From Roseovarius indicus (GTDB lineage: Bacteria; Pseudomonadota; Alphaproteobacteria; Rhodobacterales; Rhodobacteraceae), in NCBI RefSeq assembly GCF_008728195.1, contig NZ_CP031598.1, forward strand, positions 186,001 to 250,000: DNA of 64,000 bases. Direction: 5' to 3'. The translations under genes were made by a program, and so were the position numbers. The notes beneath the pieces were generated by a model. It ran no database searches. It saw nothing but the letters and a program-made list of their open reading frames with translations, and had not been told where the DNA came from. Within the stretch, counting starts at the first letter, position 1. The number at the start of each line of letters is the position of its first letter. Shown in pieces: positions 52,649-61,844 of the stretch.

Positions 52649-53488
52649 ATGGCCGAGCCCCGAAACCTCCGCCTGCTCGCCTGCCAGATCGACGTGCCGC
52701 CCATGACCCGGGCCGAGGATCGCGACGCCCATCTGAAGCGCACGACCCGGCTGGTGTCCGACGCCCTTGCGGATAACCCCGCCGACCTGGTCGTCCTGCC
52801 CGAACTTTCCAGCATCGACTATTCCCGCCCCGCCTTCGATGCGCTGGATGATCTGGCCGAGCCGCTGGAGGGCCCGTCATTCGACGCCTGGGCCCGTGTC
52901 GCGCAGGCGCACGACACCCACGTCGTCTTCGGTTTCGCCCGGCAGCAGGGGGGCGACCGGTTCATCAGCATGGGCGTCGCAGCGCCCGACGGCACCTGTC
53001 TGGGCGTCTATGACAAGCTGCACCTGTGTCAGTACGGCGCCTCGATGGAGAAGGAATACTTCACCCGCGGCGACCACGTTCTGACCTTCAAGGTAAACGG
53101 CCTCACCTGCGCGCCGATCATCTGCTACGACATCCGCATTCCCGAACTGTCCCGCAGCCTGACCCTGACCCACGGCGCCGACCTGATCCTGCACAGCGGC
53201 GCCTATTACCGCGACGAAAGCTTTGCCACCTGGCACGAGTTCATCACCGCCCGGGCACTGGAAAATCAGCTCTACCTGCTCAGCCTCAACCGGGCTGGCA
53301 CGCATTTCGGCGGCTCGGCCTTCTGCCGCCCGTGGATGGATGAAACGATGCCGAAGCTGTTCTTCGACGCCCATGCCGAAGATCTGCGCTGGTTCGAGGT
53401 GACGGCCTCGGCCATCGCCGACGCGCGGCAAGGCTACACGTTCCTGAAAGACCGCCTGCCGGATTACGACGCCCTGCCGAACGGCTGA
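52649..53488 (+). CDS. Carbon-nitrogen hydrolase (nitrilase superfamily)
   Basis: A 279-aa nitrilase-fold amidase with the full catalytic triad: Glu52 (VVLPELSS), Lys123 (YDKLHL), Cys159 (IICYDIRIPE). Related to omega-amidase/deaminated-glutathione amidase types, but the group is hard to separate without a tree. It starts 5 nt after the OmpA-like gene; start ATG 52649. Confidence 0.92.
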   Translation: MAEPRNLRLLACQIDVPPMTRAEDRDAHLKRTTRLVSDALADNPADLVVLPELSSIDYSRPAFDALDDLAEPLEGPSFDAWARVAQAHDTHVVFGFARQQGGDRFISMGVAAPDGTCLGVYDKLHLCQYGASMEKEYFTRGDHVLTFKVNGLTCAPIICYDIRIPELSRSLTLTHGADLILHSGAYYRDESFATWHEFITARALENQLYLLSLNRAGTHFGGSAFCRPWMDETMPKLFFDAHAEDLRWFEVTASAIADARQGYTFLKDRLPDYDALPNG

Positions 53489-53567
53489 CTCCTCAATTGC
53501 GCAGGTTTCGGGGCGAAGGCCCTGTCGAAACGCGCTATCCTTCGCAGGATTGCCCAAGGAATTTGCC

Positions 53568-54023
53568 ATGTATTCCGCCACACTCTCCACCCCCGTCGGC
53601 CCGCTGACAGTCACCAGCAACGGCACAGCCATCACCCGCGTTTCGTGGGAAGGGCCCAAGGGCCACGACGCGCGCCCTGAACTGACCGAAGCCCTGTCGC
53701 AGCTCGACGCCTATTTCGAGGGAACGCTGAAGGATTTCGACCTGCCCCTCGCCGTCGAGGCGCCCGCCTTTCAGGTGCAGGTCTGCGAGGTCATGCAATC
53801 CATCCCCTTCGGCGAAACGCTAACCTATGGCGACATCGCCAAACGTCTCGACGTCCCGGCACAGGCGATCGGACAAGCCTGCGGCGGCAACCCGATCCCG
53901 GTCATCATCCCGTGTCACCGCGTGCTCGGCGCCACGTCCCTGGGCGGTTATTCGGGCGAAGGCGGGGTGGAAACCAAGGTCTGGCTCCTGCGCCACGAAG
54001 GCGCGGCGGGCCTCTTGATCTAG
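53568..54023 (+). CDS. ogt: O6-alkylguanine-DNA alkyltransferase (methylated-DNA-cysteine methyltransferase)
   Basis: A 151-aa suicide DNA-repair enzyme. The acceptor Cys116 is in IPCHRVLGA, with the FGETLTYGDIAKRL DNA-binding helix and the Arg/Asn-finger region AQAIGQACGGNP. Start ATG 53568 has AAGGA; an in-frame TTG six codons earlier is unlikely. Its stop codon and that of the convergent phosphatidylcholine synthase share CTAG. Confidence 0.93.
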   Translation: MYSATLSTPVGPLTVTSNGTAITRVSWEGPKGHDARPELTEALSQLDAYFEGTLKDFDLPLAVEAPAFQVQVCEVMQSIPFGETLTYGDIAKRLDVPAQAIGQACGGNPIPVIIPCHRVLGATSLGGYSGEGGVETKVWLLRHEGAAGLLI

Positions 54024-54718
54024 GCCTTGTTGCGCTCGGGGATGACCTGTTGCACGGCCCCTGCGAACAGCAGGTAAAGGCTGGTCGCGACCAAGCCCCA
54101 ATGCGCCCAGCTTTCCGGGTGGAAATCGACCCATGCCGCCCAGCCGGCGAAGAAGGTCCAGGCCACCGCGATCGGCAGCGTCACGACCCGCCAGCGCTTG
54201 GTCCGCGCCGGGTGGACGAACTTCAGCGGCAGGAACATCGCCACCGCCATCGCCACCACCAGCACGAGGATCAGCCAGAAATTCGGCTCGACCGCGAACA
54301 GCACCAGCACCAGCATGTTCCAGCAGCCGGGAAAGCCGTGAAACGAATTGTCCTTGGTCTTCATCTTGGTGTCGGCGAAATACATCGCGCTGGCATAGGT
54401 GATCACGATGATCGCGAACCAGCCTGTCCAACCCGGCAGCAGGTCGGAACTGAACAGCGCGAAGGCCGGGATGAAGACATAGGTGAGATAGTCGATGATC
54501 AGGTCGAGCAGCACCCCGTCGAACCGCGGCGCATATTTCTGGACGTGGTAATGACGTGCCAGCGGCCCATCGACCCCGTCGACGGCGAAAGCCACCACCA
54601 GCCACAGGAACATCATGTCCCATTTCTCGTCCACGGCCGCCAGCATGGCCAGCATGGCGAAGACTGCACCGGTCGCGGTCAGCAGGTGAACGAGGAGGGC
54701 CTTGAACGCGTCTGTCAT
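54020..54718 (-). CDS. pcs: Phosphatidylcholine synthase
   Basis: A 232-aa multi-span membrane enzyme with the CDP-alcohol phosphotransferase motif DGPLAR ... FDGVLLDLIIDY (D-G-x2-A-R and G-x3-D-x3-D). It condenses choline with CDP-diacylglycerol to make phosphatidylcholine directly, a hallmark of alphaproteobacteria. About eight hydrophobic segments. Start ATG 54718 has a poor ribosome site; a TTG six codons upstream is the only in-frame alternative. Confidence 0.88.
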   Translation of the reverse strand: MTDAFKALLVHLLTATGAVFAMLAMLAAVDEKWDMMFLWLVVAFAVDGVDGPLARHYHVQKYAPRFDGVLLDLIIDYLTYVFIPAFALFSSDLLPGWTGWFAIIVITYASAMYFADTKMKTKDNSFHGFPGCWNMLVLVLFAVEPNFWLILVLVVAMAVAMFLPLKFVHPARTKRWRVVTLPIAVAWTFFAGWAAWVDFHPESWAHWGLVATSLYLLFAGAVQQVIPERNKA

Positions 54719-54753
54719 GCAGGTTTCATGAAGCAAAATCGGTGGCGGCGCAA

Positions 54754-55668
54754 TCAGGCTTTGGGATGGGCACGGCGATAGACCTCCATCAGCCGCGCGG
54801 TATCGACGGCCGTATAGGCCTGCGTCGTCGAAAGCGACGCATGGCCCAGCAATTCCTGTATGGCCCGCAAGTCGCCGCCCGCGTTCAGCAGGTGCGTGGC
54901 GAAGCTGTGGCGCATGGCGTGCGGGGTAACACTGGCGGGCAGGCCAAGCTGAAGCCGCACCTGTTCCACCACCTTCTGCACGGCGCGAGGGCCAAGCACC
55001 CCGCCGCGCACCCCGCGGAAGAGCGCGGCATCAGGCTCGGTGGGGTAGGGGCAAAGCCTGAGATACACCTCGACCGCCTCGCGTGCCGGCCCGATCACCG
55101 GCACCACCCGTTCCTTGCCGCCCTTGCCGATGATCCGCAGCGACCCGCCCAGCGGCAGGTCGGCGCCGGTCAGGCCAAGCGCCTCGGATATCCGCAAACC
55201 ACAGCCGTAAAGCAACGTGACGACCGCCTGATCCCGGGCCGCGACCCACGGCACCTGCGATTGCAGGTCGAGCGTGTCGATCACCCCCTGCGCGGCATCC
55301 TCGGCCAGCGGCCGGGGCAGTTTCTTCTGAAACTTGGGGGCACGCGCCGCCATCACTGCCGTTGCGTCGAAGCCTTCACGCTCGGACAGCCACCGGTAAA
55401 AGCTCTTCACCGCCGACAGCTTCCGTGCCAGCGACCGCGCGCCAATCTCCTCCGCGCGACACCGGGCCATCCAGCTGCGCATGTCCGACAAGGTCACCGC
55501 CTTGAGCGCACCGATGCCTTGCAAGCCGCCCTTGTGCTCCGTCAGGAAAGCCAGAAAGCCCCTCACATCGCGCGCATAAGCCTCGATGGTATTGTCCGAA
55601 GCCCCCTTCAGCGCCTTCTGCGAGTGCAGCCAGTCATGCAGCGCCGAACGGGCGGCGTCGGAAATCAT
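54754..55668 (-). CDS. xerC: Tyrosine recombinase XerC
   Basis: A 304-aa site-specific recombinase with all catalytic residues: Arg159, Lys183, His250, Arg253, His276 and Tyr285. The N-terminal SAM-like core-binding domain is complete. Length and closeness to XerC (not phage integrases) suggest the housekeeping enzyme that resolves chromosome dimers at dif with XerD. It overlaps the upstream DUF484 gene (ATGA), a conserved pairing in proteobacteria. Confidence 0.92.
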   Translation of the reverse strand: MISDAARSALHDWLHSQKALKGASDNTIEAYARDVRGFLAFLTEHKGGLQGIGALKAVTLSDMRSWMARCRAEEIGARSLARKLSAVKSFYRWLSEREGFDATAVMAARAPKFQKKLPRPLAEDAAQGVIDTLDLQSQVPWVAARDQAVVTLLYGCGLRISEALGLTGADLPLGGSLRIIGKGGKERVVPVIGPAREAVEVYLRLCPYPTEPDAALFRGVRGGVLGPRAVQKVVEQVRLQLGLPASVTPHAMRHSFATHLLNAGGDLRAIQELLGHASLSTTQAYTAVDTARLMEVYRRAHPKA

Positions 55669-56372
55669 GACAGCCAGCGGCGCATCGCCCTTTCGAAAAC
55701 GCCGGTGAAGAAGGCCAGCAGGTCGGTGCCCTGCTGCGGGCTGAACTGGTGCGGATCTTCCGCCCCCATGGCCAGCATGCCGGGCAGGCGCCCCTTGCCG
55801 AAATCGAGCATCAGGCAGGCCTCCGACCGGATGAACTGCGCCCGCGCGCCATAGATTCGCCTGTCGCCCTCGCTCAGCTGGCGCAGGGTGACCTGGCGGG
55901 GTTGGCCGGGCCGGCCCGCGGTCAGGTAATCCTCGATGAAACCGGGCTCGGCCACGGAAAGAACGTCGCCCAGCTTGCGCACCGCCGGGTCGTCGTCATC
56001 CTGCACCGACTCCAGCACCAGCCGCACGCTATCGACCCGCAGAATATCGGCCACCTCGCCGCCGAGGTCGCGCAGGAATGTCTCGAAATCCGTCGGGTCC
56101 AGCATCCGCAGAATGGCCCGGTGCACCTGGTTGGTGCCCGACAGGTTCTCATAGGCCGCCGCGATCACGCTGCGATGCGTATCCTCGAGGCGGGCCAGCC
56201 GCGCCTCGAGCCGTTCCATCGCGATCCCGCGCAGATCGACGATATTGCCCCCCATCGCACGCTCGTTCGCGGCGATAAGGGCGCGCATAAGGTCCTGATC
56301 TTCAAGAATAACGTCGGGCTGCGCGATGATTTTCTCGCGCATCTGGTCATTGATCGCGGGCTTGCTGCTCAT
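55665..56372 (-). CDS. DUF484 (GAF-like) protein
   Basis: A 235-aa DUF484 protein. N-terminal coiled-coil region (about 40-75, RLEARLARLEDTHRSVIAAAYEN), then a GAF-like domain (about 95-230). Function unknown; nearly always encoded next to xerC, as here, with an ATGA overlap. Cytosolic. Confidence 0.9.
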   Translation of the reverse strand: MSSKPAINDQMREKIIAQPDVILEDQDLMRALIAANERAMGGNIVDLRGIAMERLEARLARLEDTHRSVIAAAYENLSGTNQVHRAILRMLDPTDFETFLRDLGGEVADILRVDSVRLVLESVQDDDDPAVRKLGDVLSVAEPGFIEDYLTAGRPGQPRQVTLRQLSEGDRRIYGARAQFIRSEACLMLDFGKGRLPGMLAMGAEDPHQFSPQQGTDLLAFFTGVFERAMRRWLS

Positions 56373-56408
56373 TCTCGCCTCGTTGATTTTTCGATTTTAT
56401 AGCATGGC

Positions 56409-57062
56409 CTACAGGATTTTCTGCCCTGTTTTTTCCCAATCGCTCAAAAACGCTTCGAGGCCTTTGTCGGTCAGCGGGTGCTGCGCCATCTTCTTGATCA
56501 CATCCGGCGGCGCGGTCATCACGTCGGAGCCGATACGCGCGGCCTCGAACGCGTGGTTCACGGTGCGGATCGACGCGGCGAGGATCTCGGTTTCGAAATC
56601 GTAATTGTCATAGATCTGCCGGATATCGGCGATCAGCTGCATGCCGTCGAGGTTGATGTCGTCGAGCCGGCCGATGAAGGGGCTGATGAAGGTCGCGCCG
56701 GCCTTGGCCGCCAGCAGCGCCTGGTTGGCCGAGAAGCACAGCGTCACGTTGACCATGTGGCCCTCGTTCGTCAGCACGTTACAGGCTTTCAGCCCGTCCC
56801 ACGTCAGTGGCACCTTCACGGCGATGTTCTCGGCGATCTTCGCCAGCTTGCGGCCCTCGGCGATCATCTCGTCGGCCTTGAGCGCCACGACCTCGGCGCT
56901 GACCGGGCCGCTGACGATCTCGGTGATCTCCTTGGTCACCTCGAGAATGTCCCGCCCCGATTTCAGGATCAGCGAGGGGTTGGTGGTGACCCCGTCGACG
57001 ACGCCAAGGTCGTTCAGTTCCTTGATCGCCTCGACATCGGCAGTATCTACGAAAAACTTCAT
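56409..57062 (-). CDS. fsa: Transaldolase/fructose-6-phosphate aldolase family (TalC-like)
   Basis: A 217-aa small transaldolase. The Schiff-base Lys83 is in VKVPLTWDG, with TTNPSLI and [13 protein letters not shown] segments of the FSA/TalC group. It may act as transaldolase in the pentose phosphate pathway or as fructose-6-phosphate aldolase; activity cannot be separated by sequence here. Start ATG 57062, with an extra five residues upstream excluded. It ends 36 nt before DUF484. Confidence 0.92.
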   Translation of the reverse strand: MKFFVDTADVEAIKELNDLGVVDGVTTNPSLILKSGRDILEVTKEITEIVSGPVSAEVVALKADEMIAEGRKLAKIAENIAVKVPLTWDGLKACNVLTNEGHMVNVTLCFSANQALLAAKAGATFISPFIGRLDDINLDGMQLIADIRQIYDNYDFETEILAASIRTVNHAFEAARIGSDVMTAPPDVIKKMAQHPLTDKGLEAFLSDWEKTGQKIL

Positions 57063-57149
57063 GGCGCACCCTTTCAAGCGGCTTGGGTTTGGTTGGCTTT
57101 GCGTTTACCCCATAGATCGATTTGCGGAAACCCTAGAAGGAGCGAATGC

Positions 57150-59348
57150 GTGGCCGAAGCGCCGGGATTCTTTGCCGAAGGCGAGCTTGTGGGGGTGCTC
57201 ACCACGCAACCGCTCGACCGGCTGCTTGATTACCGGGCACCCGAGGGGGGCTGCCATCCCGGCGCGTTCGTCGAGGTTCCGCTGGGCCCGCGCAAGGTTC
57301 TGGGTGTGGTCTGGGGGCCGGGGAAAGGCGATTTCGACGCCTCGAAAATCCGGTCGGTCATCCGCGTGCTCGACGTGGCGCCCATGCGCGAAGAGTTGCA
57401 GGCCTTCCTCGAACGCGCCGGCGATTACACGCTGACATCGATGCCGGCCATGCTGCGGCTGGCCACGCGCGCGCCGGGGCTGGGCGACCCGCCCTCGATG
57501 CGCAAGGTCTACCGCCTCGGCGATGCCGAACCCGAGCGCATGACCGATGCGCGCCGCCGGGTGCTCGAGGTGCTGCGCGATTATGGCGGGCTCTCCTTCA
57601 CCTTGAAGGAACTGGCCGAACAGGCGGGCGTGACCTCCTCGGTGATCAAGGGGCTGGTAAAACACGGTGCCGTTCGCGAGGAGGACACTCCACGCGACGT
57701 GCCCTTCCCGACGCTTCAGCCCGATATCGCCGGCGTCGACCTGACCGGCGAACAGGCCGACGCCGTCGAGGCCCTGCGCGAGGGCGTCCAATCGCGCGCC
57801 TATGGCACGACGCTGCTGCGAGGCGTGACCGGCTCGGGCAAGACAGAGGTCTATCTCGAAGCCGTGGCCGAGACGCTGCGCCAGCGGCGTCAGGCGCTGG
57901 TGCTGCTGCCTGAGATCGCACTCACCACCGAGTTCCTCACCCGCATCGAGGCCCGCTTTGGCGCCCGCCCCGCCGAATGGCATTCCGGCGCCACGATGAC
58001 CGAGCGCCGCCGAATCTGGAAGATGGTCGGGCAGGGCGGCACGCAGGTCGTCGTCGGCGCGCGCTCGGCGCTGTTCCTGCCCTTCCGAGACCTCGGCCTG
58101 ATCGTCGTCGATGAAGAACACGACACCTCCTACAAGCAGGAAGACGGCGTGCTCTACAACGCCCGCGACATGGCCGTTCTGCGCGCCAGCCTGTGCGGCG
58201 CGCAGGTGGTGCTGGCCTCGGCCACGCCCAGCCTTGAAAGCTGGGCCAATGCCGAAGCTGGCAAGTATCGCCGGCTCGACCTGACCGCCCGCTTCGGCGA
58301 GGCGGTGATGCCCGAGATGCGCGCCATCGACATGCGCGCCGAAACCCTGCCGTCGCAACGCTGGGTCTCGCCCACGCTGCAAAAGGCGGTCGAGGCGCGG
58401 CTGGCCGCGGGCGAACAGGCGCTTCTCTTCCTCAACCGCCGTGGCTATGCGCCGGTCACGATCTGCCGGGCCTGCGGGCACCAGGTGGGCTGCGACCATT
58501 GCGATGCGCGGATGGTCGAGCACCGGTTCCTCAAACGCCTGATGTGCCACCAGTGCGGCGAGACGAAGCCCTTGCCGCAGGTCTGCCCAAGCTGTGGGGC
58601 GGAAGACCGGATGGCCGCCGTCGGCCCGGGGGTGGAGCGGATGTCGGAGGAGGCCGCCGCGCTCTTCCCCGACGCCCGCATCGCCACGCTGTCGTCCGAC
58701 CTCTTCGGCTCGGCCCGCGCGCTGAAGGAGCAGATCGCCGAAATCGCCGAAGGCGGTGCCGACATCATCATCGGCACGCAGCTTGTCGCCAAGGGTCACA
58801 ACTTCCCCAACCTTACCCTCGTGGGCGTGATCGATGCAGATCTCGGCCTTCAGGGCTCCGACCTGCGCGCCGCCGAACGCACCTTTCAGCTGATGCGCCA
58901 GGTGGCCGGTCGCGCCGGGCGCACCGAGAAGCGGGGCACAGCGCTACTTCAGACATTCCAGCCCGAGCATCCGGTGATCCGCGCCATCCTGTCCGGAGAC
59001 GAGGAAGGCTTCTGGGCCGCCGAGGCCAACGAGCGTCGGCAGGCCGGCGTGCCACCCTATGGCCGGATGGCGGGCATCGTGCTCTCCTCGACCGACATGC
59101 AGGAAGCCTTCGACATCGGCAACCTGCTCGCCCGAAACGACGCCCCCCTCCGCGCGGCCGGCGCACAGGTCTTCGGCCCGGCGCCCGCCCCCATCGCCCG
59201 GGTGCGCGGGCGGCACCGGGTGCGGCTGCTGGTTAAGGCGCCCAAGGGCGTCGCGCTGCAGGGCCCGGTGGCGCAATGGGTGGGGCAGGTGCGCGGCTCG
59301 AACCAGTTCCGATTGAGTGTCGATATAGACCCGCAAAGTTTTTATTGA
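57150..59348 (+). CDS. priA: Primosomal replication helicase PriA
   Basis: A 732-aa PriA: N-terminal DNA-binding domain, Walker A GVTGSGKTEVY, DEEH box (VVDEEHD), QxxGRAGR motif VI (QVAGRAGR) and an eight-Cys zinc-binding insert (CRACGHQVGCDHC, CHQCG, CPSCG). It reloads the replisome at stalled forks. Start GTG 57150 with AAGGAG; the frame is open upstream but the match begins here. Divergent from fsa. Confidence 0.96.
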   Translation: MAEAPGFFAEGELVGVLTTQPLDRLLDYRAPEGGCHPGAFVEVPLGPRKVLGVVWGPGKGDFDASKIRSVIRVLDVAPMREELQAFLERAGDYTLTSMPAMLRLATRAPGLGDPPSMRKVYRLGDAEPERMTDARRRVLEVLRDYGGLSFTLKELAEQAGVTSSVIKGLVKHGAVREEDTPRDVPFPTLQPDIAGVDLTGEQADAVEALREGVQSRAYGTTLLRGVTGSGKTEVYLEAVAETLRQRRQALVLLPEIALTTEFLTRIEARFGARPAEWHSGATMTERRRIWKMVGQGGTQVVVGARSALFLPFRDLGLIVVDEEHDTSYKQEDGVLYNARDMAVLRASLCGAQVVLASATPSLESWANAEAGKYRRLDLTARFGEAVMPEMRAIDMRAETLPSQRWVSPTLQKAVEARLAAGEQALLFLNRRGYAPVTICRACGHQVGCDHCDARMVEHRFLKRLMCHQCGETKPLPQVCPSCGAEDRMAAVGPGVERMSEEAAALFPDARIATLSSDLFGSARALKEQIAEIAEGGADIIIGTQLVAKGHNFPNLTLVGVIDADLGLQGSDLRAAERTFQLMRQVAGRAGRTEKRGTALLQTFQPEHPVIRAILSGDEEGFWAAEANERRQAGVPPYGRMAGIVLSSTDMQEAFDIGNLLARNDAPLRAAGAQVFGPAPAPIARVRGRHRVRLLVKAPKGVALQGPVAQWVGQVRGSNQFRLSVDIDPQSFY

Positions 59349-59394
59349 TCCCTCACCTGTTGACCCTGTGGCGGCAGGCGAGTCCAATGTTGAT

Positions 59395-60525
59395 ATGGAG
59401 GATGTCATCGTCATAGGCGCTGGGCCAGCCGGGCTGGCGCTGGGTGCCTGCCTGAACGCCGAGGGGCTGTCACCCCTGATCCTGGAGCGCGAGGCATGCG
59501 TCGGAAGCGCGTGGCACCGGCACTATCGCCGGCTGGCACTGCACACCGACAAGAAGCGCTCGTCGCTGCCCGGGCTGCCCTTTCCGGATGACGCACCACG
59601 CTATGTGCCGCGCACGCAGGTGGTCGCATATCTCGAACGCTATGCCGAGGCGTTCGGCCTGCAGCCCCGGTTTGGCGCCGAGGTCGCGAAGGCGGAGCCG
59701 TCAGAAGGCGGCTGGCAGGTGACGCTGTCATCCGGCGAAACGCTGGCCAGCCGCGCGCTCGTCTTCGCAACGGGCGTGTCTGAGAGGCCCCATTTCGCCA
59801 CGTGGCCGGGTCTGGAAGGCTTTCCCGGCCCGGTCATCCATTCACGCGCCTATCGCGCCCCCGGCGACCTGCCGGGCGAACGGGTGCTGGTCGTGGGTTT
59901 CGGCAACTCGGGCGGCGAGCTTGCCATCGACCTGTCCGAGGCCGGCCGCAAGGTCGATATCGCCGTCCGCAGCCCCGTCAACCTTCTCCCGAAAGAGCTC
60001 TTCGGCCGGCCCATCGGCAACTGGGAGGTGCTGCAACGCATCTTTCCCTACCGCGTGGCCGACGCGATCACCGCCCCGATCCTGCGGTGGAAGATGGGCA
60101 ACTATGCCCGCTTCGGCCTGCGTAAATCCGAAAAGGGCCCCATCGCACAGGTCCGCGAAGACGGGAGGATACCACTGATCGACCTGGGCACACTCGACCT
60201 GATCCGCCGCGGGCGGATCAAGGTGCGCCCGGGCCTTTCGCGCATCGAGGGGGCTCTGGTGACCTTCGACGACGATACCAGTGCCCAGTACGATGCGATC
60301 CTGCTGGCCACCGGCTATACGGTCGACCTGCGCCCGATCCTCGGGCCCATGCCGAACGTGCTCGACGACACCGGCCGCCCCCTCGCCTCGGGCGAGGAGT
60401 TGGCGCCGGGGCTCTGGTTCTGTTCCTACCACACGGTCCCCAACGGCCAGCTCAGGGAAATCTCGCGCCAGGCCCCTGTCATCGCGCGGGCCGCGGCCGA
60501 ACACCTTGCGCCTCATGCCGCCTGA
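59395..60525 (+). CDS. Flavin-dependent monooxygenase (CzcO/YUC-like)
   Basis: A 376-aa flavoprotein. FAD Rossmann motif VIGAGPAGLALGACL near residue 6, the second NADP(H) motif VVGFGNSGGELAIDLSE at about 170, and the C-terminal ILLATGYTVDL. Resembles class B flavin monooxygenases of the CzcO group. Substrate unknown. The start could be a GTG nine codons earlier; I prefer ATG 59395 because it is one residue before the FAD motif. MFS gene follows, possibly cotranscribed. Confidence 0.85.
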   Translation: MEDVIVIGAGPAGLALGACLNAEGLSPLILEREACVGSAWHRHYRRLALHTDKKRSSLPGLPFPDDAPRYVPRTQVVAYLERYAEAFGLQPRFGAEVAKAEPSEGGWQVTLSSGETLASRALVFATGVSERPHFATWPGLEGFPGPVIHSRAYRAPGDLPGERVLVVGFGNSGGELAIDLSEAGRKVDIAVRSPVNLLPKELFGRPIGNWEVLQRIFPYRVADAITAPILRWKMGNYARFGLRKSEKGPIAQVREDGRIPLIDLGTLDLIRRGRIKVRPGLSRIEGALVTFDDDTSAQYDAILLATGYTVDLRPILGPMPNVLDDTGRPLASGEELAPGLWFCSYHTVPNGQLREISRQAPVIARAAAEHLAPHAA

Positions 60526-60589
60526 CGCACAGATCGTTGTGCGGCAATAGCTCTCGCCAAGGCGGATGGATCGGCGTAAAGGATCAGAA

Positions 60590-61822
60590 ATGACACGCAC
60601 CGTCCCCCTTGCCGAAGCGAAACACCTGCCCGTCTGGCGGCGCCCGGTCACGCTTCTTTTCCTGATGGCCGCCGCCATGCCGGTGGCCTTTGCGACATGG
60701 TCGGCCCTGCTCAACAACTTCGTCATTGAGGTGGCGGAGTTCGACGGCAAGGATATCGGCTGGCTGCACACGGTGCGCGAAATCCCCGGCTTCTTCGCCA
60801 TCGGCGTGATCGCCATCATCATCTTCATGCGCGAACAGGTGCTGGGGCTAGTGTCGCTCCTGCTGCTGGGCGTGGCGACCGCGGTCACCGCGTGGTTTCC
60901 CAGCCTCGGCGGTATCCTGACGATCACCATGCTCAGCTCGATCGGCTTTCACTATTACGAGACGGTCAACCAGTCGCTGCAACTTCAGTGGCTCGACAAG
61001 CTGCGCGCCCCAAAGATGCTGGGCTGGCTTCTGGCGGCAGGGTCGGCGGCAACGCTCGTGGCCTATGGCCTGATCGTCCTCACGTGGGAGACGCTGGGCC
61101 TGACCTACAACATCGTCTACCTGCTGGCGGGCGGATTCACGGCGGCGGTCGCGATCTTCTGCATGTTCGCCTACCCGCAGTTCGAGGCGCCCAACCCGCA
61201 GGTCAAGAAGATGATCCTGCGCCGGCGCTATTGGCTTTATTACCTTCTCCAGTTCGTGGCCGGTGCCCGGCGGCAGATCTTCGTCGTCTTCGCGGGCTTC
61301 ATGATGGTCGAGAAATTCGGCTTTCAGGTGCACGAGGTGACGGCGCTTTTCCTGATCAACCTCGTCGCCAACATGATCTTTGCCCCGCTGATGGGCCGGG
61401 CCGTCTTCCAGTATGGCGAGCGCGCGACGCTGATCTTCGAGTATGCCGGGCTGGTCATCGTCTTCCTTGCCTATGGCGGTATCTATTACTTCGGCTGGGG
61501 CGTCCTGCTTGCCGCCGTGCTCTACGTGATCGACCACATGCTCTTCGCGCTGGCTCTGGCGCTGAAGACCTACTTCCAGAAAATCGCCGATCCGGGCGAC
61601 ATCGCGCCCACCGCGGCCGTGGCATTTACCATCAACCACATTGCGGCGGTTTTCCTGCCGGCCTTGCTGGGCTATCTGTGGCTCGTCTCGCCCGGGGCGG
61701 TGTTCCTGCTGGCGGCCTGTATGGCGGGGGCCTCGCTGCTTCTGGCCCTGCTGATCCCGCGCCATCCCGAACCGGGGCACGAGACGATCCTGTCGGCTGT
61801 GGCGCCCGCGCCGGCCGAATGA
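60590..61822 (+). CDS. MFS transporter
   Basis: A 410-aa permease with about 12 predicted membrane helices, starting MTRTVPLAEAKHLPVWR. Helix 2-3 loop LLLLGVATAVTAWFPSL and Glu/Arg residues in helices fit the major facilitator superfamily. Substrate unknown; it may export or import a product of the adjacent monooxygenase. Start with AAAGGATC at good spacing; an ATG eight codons earlier is possible. prmA starts 22 nt after. Confidence 0.8.
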   Translation: MTRTVPLAEAKHLPVWRRPVTLLFLMAAAMPVAFATWSALLNNFVIEVAEFDGKDIGWLHTVREIPGFFAIGVIAIIIFMREQVLGLVSLLLLGVATAVTAWFPSLGGILTITMLSSIGFHYYETVNQSLQLQWLDKLRAPKMLGWLLAAGSAATLVAYGLIVLTWETLGLTYNIVYLLAGGFTAAVAIFCMFAYPQFEAPNPQVKKMILRRRYWLYYLLQFVAGARRQIFVVFAGFMMVEKFGFQVHEVTALFLINLVANMIFAPLMGRAVFQYGERATLIFEYAGLVIVFLAYGGIYYFGWGVLLAAVLYVIDHMLFALALALKTYFQKIADPGDIAPTAAVAFTINHIAAVFLPALLGYLWLVSPGAVFLLAACMAGASLLLALLIPRHPEPGHETILSAVAPAPAE

Positions 61823-61844
61823 CGCCAGACCAATACGAGGCCCC

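Noticed and set aside
54754..55668. Tyrosine recombinase as a sign of an integrated phage or genomic island
   Set aside because: It matches housekeeping XerC, is coupled to DUF484 as usual, and no phage genes or attachment repeats are near.
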